A DNA stretch of 64,000 bases from Oscheius dolichura (taxonomy: Eukaryota; Nematoda; Chromadorea; Rhabditida; Rhabditidae). Of this stretch, positions 63,001 to 64,000 are shown piece after piece. The notes under the pieces were generated by a model, which was given only the letters and a program-made list of their open reading frames with translations, made no database searches and was not told where the DNA came from. Location: positions 6,758,001 to 6,822,000 of the forward strand of contig OW051496.1 in assembly GCA_932521035.1 (NCBI GenBank). Reading direction: 5' to 3'. The position numbers were made by a program, and so were the translations under genes. Every line of letters begins with the position of its first letter. The first letter of the stretch is position 1.

Positions 63001-64000
63001 TGTTATCTGGCTCTCGCCAGGCACCTCCACCAGAACCTCGTCGTCTATTCTGGAAAGGGGCAGAGTATTGGGGGAAACGAAGCCGTGCGAAGAAACAGAG
63101 GGACAGAAGCGTTTCTCTCTACAGTGGAGGCAGTTAGCCACGAGGGGGATTAGGAGGGGCAGGGGGCAGGTAGAGGGGCAACTCACTCCCTATGTGGCCC
63201 CTTCATCTGGATCGGCTGGGTGTGGCTCCGATCCCGGTGGTTGGCCTGCCGCTGGTAGTTGATGATGCTGGACAGGGCGGCACTGATGTCTCTGAAATGG
63301 TTGTTCCTCCTCGCTTCGAGACCTCGAAATACCCGACGTTCATATTCTTCTTTTTCTCGGCCTCCTTGTCGATGAGCATGTTCAGTTTGCGGTAGATGTG
63401 GAGGGCCACCTCTTCCGACTCGCACTGCACCCAAATGGAACAGGACCCGGCCGGGCTGGCTCTCCCCAGCTTGATTATAAAATACCTCTCGTGGGCACCG
63501 AAGAAGGCACAGAATTGTCTCTAAAATACATTCCCTTCTTTAAAAAAAACGGGAGGACGGACCTGGACTTCTTGATATTGGTTCTTATCGAAGGGAGGCA
63601 CATTCGAGGTGACGCAGTTCTCCACCGTGGGTTCTATCCCCCGGTTGCAGAAGAGGATCGTATGGGGATAGAAACACAACCTGGAGAAGAGGAGTACCGT
63701 AACCCAAAAGATAAAAGGAGACGTACCTTTTGGGCCCTGCTTCCATGTGCGTTGTGGTTGTTATGCTGGGCAGTTTCTCCGACTCCATCAGGGGTTTCTT
63801 GAATTTGGGCGCGGGCATGACCTCCACGTCCCAGGCAAAGGCTAAAACACTCTTTGTTTTTCGGGCAAAGAGAGGACAACTCACAGAAGAATTCGTCGAT
63901 GGTGACTGGCCGGCAGAGAGTCAGGGTGCGGGTGATCTTCACCGCCTGGTAGATGGCATTGTACCAGGCGGTCGTGATCTCCGGCGTGTCTCCCCGTAGA
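60012..64000 (-). CDS. Insulin receptor substrate (IRS) homologue, 5' end beyond window
   Basis: The gene enters from the right edge with the last helix of a PH domain (ITTAWYNAIYQAVKI). It continues with a PTB domain (RLCFYPHTILF, YFIIKLGRASPAGSCSIWVQ, EEVALHIYRKLNMLI) and a long disordered Ser-rich tail. The tail has five YxxM motifs for the PI3-kinase SH2 domain (DYQMM, three DYAPM, DYCAM) and further Tyr sites (LNYASLQ, DYASV). The final exons join as SSLNYASLQ to IYDDAMKPG, with the stop at 60012. This architecture is that of an insulin/IGF-receptor docking protein (ist-1 in C. elegans). The PH N-terminus and start codon lie outside the window. The Ser-rich middle contains many possible regulatory phosphosites. 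Exon borders in the middle were followed only approximately. Confidence 0.92.

Overview
This is animal nuclear DNA, most likely from a nematode. The evidence is: many short GT-AG introns (about 32-50 bp) in dense genes; a polypyrimidine-AG acceptor 0-25 nt before most start codons, as expected for spliced-leader trans-splicing; and families typical of nematodes (a DUF273 glycosyltransferase, a PF03407-type sugar transferase, a nematode-style glutamate-receptor-like protein, a tyrosinase, a TSC22 protein). I could not name the species. All gene models were spliced by hand from intron borders and reading phase.

Layout. 0.4-2.0 kb (+): DUF273 glycosyltransferase. 5.8-6.3 kb (+): small unknown protein. 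6.7-12.6 kb (-): 26-exon ACK/TNK2 tyrosine kinase with SAM-like, kinase, SH3, CRIB, proline-rich and UBA parts. 16.8-22.9 kb (+): TSC22 leucine-zipper protein with a candidate duplicated cassette exon. 23.3-25.6 kb (-): type II membrane sugar transferase. 27.2-28.6 kb (-): unknown 348-aa protein. 29.3-32.9 kb (-): SUN-domain protein of the SUCO/SLP1 family. 33.9-34.9 kb (-): proteasome beta-1. 35.5-37.3 kb (+): DDX47 helicase, followed closely by SUPT3H/SPT3 (37.4-38.5 kb, +). 38.5-46.1 kb: no gene I can defend. 46.2-47.2 kb (-): a membrane-protein ORF followed by PPP1R11. 47.2-50.3 kb (+): Ku80. 51.6-53.2 kb (+): PPP2R3C. 53.4-54.9 kb (+): glutamate-receptor-like protein. 54.9-55.4 kb (-): Lys/Glu-rich unknown. 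55.7-57.5 kb (-): tyrosinase. 58.5-59.1 kb (-): unresolved small gene. 60.0 kb to the right edge (-): insulin-receptor-substrate homologue, cut by the window.

Base composition is a mosaic. Roughly 28.8-39 kb, 46.05-47.15 kb and 50.3-53.9 kb are AT-rich and carry mostly housekeeping genes. The rest is GC-rich. The switch occurs inside single genes (Ku80, the receptor-like gene), so composition seems to follow position rather than gene ancestry.

The most unusual signals are: a 10-mer, GATTACGGTA, present seven times in non-coding DNA; a 63-bp in-frame extra exon in the TSC22 zipper; a 31-bp gap between divergent start codons that also holds both splice-leader-type acceptors; an ORF that runs into the first exon of the next gene; and several extremely short or optional introns. 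I saw no bacterial operons, CRISPR arrays, tRNA or rRNA genes.
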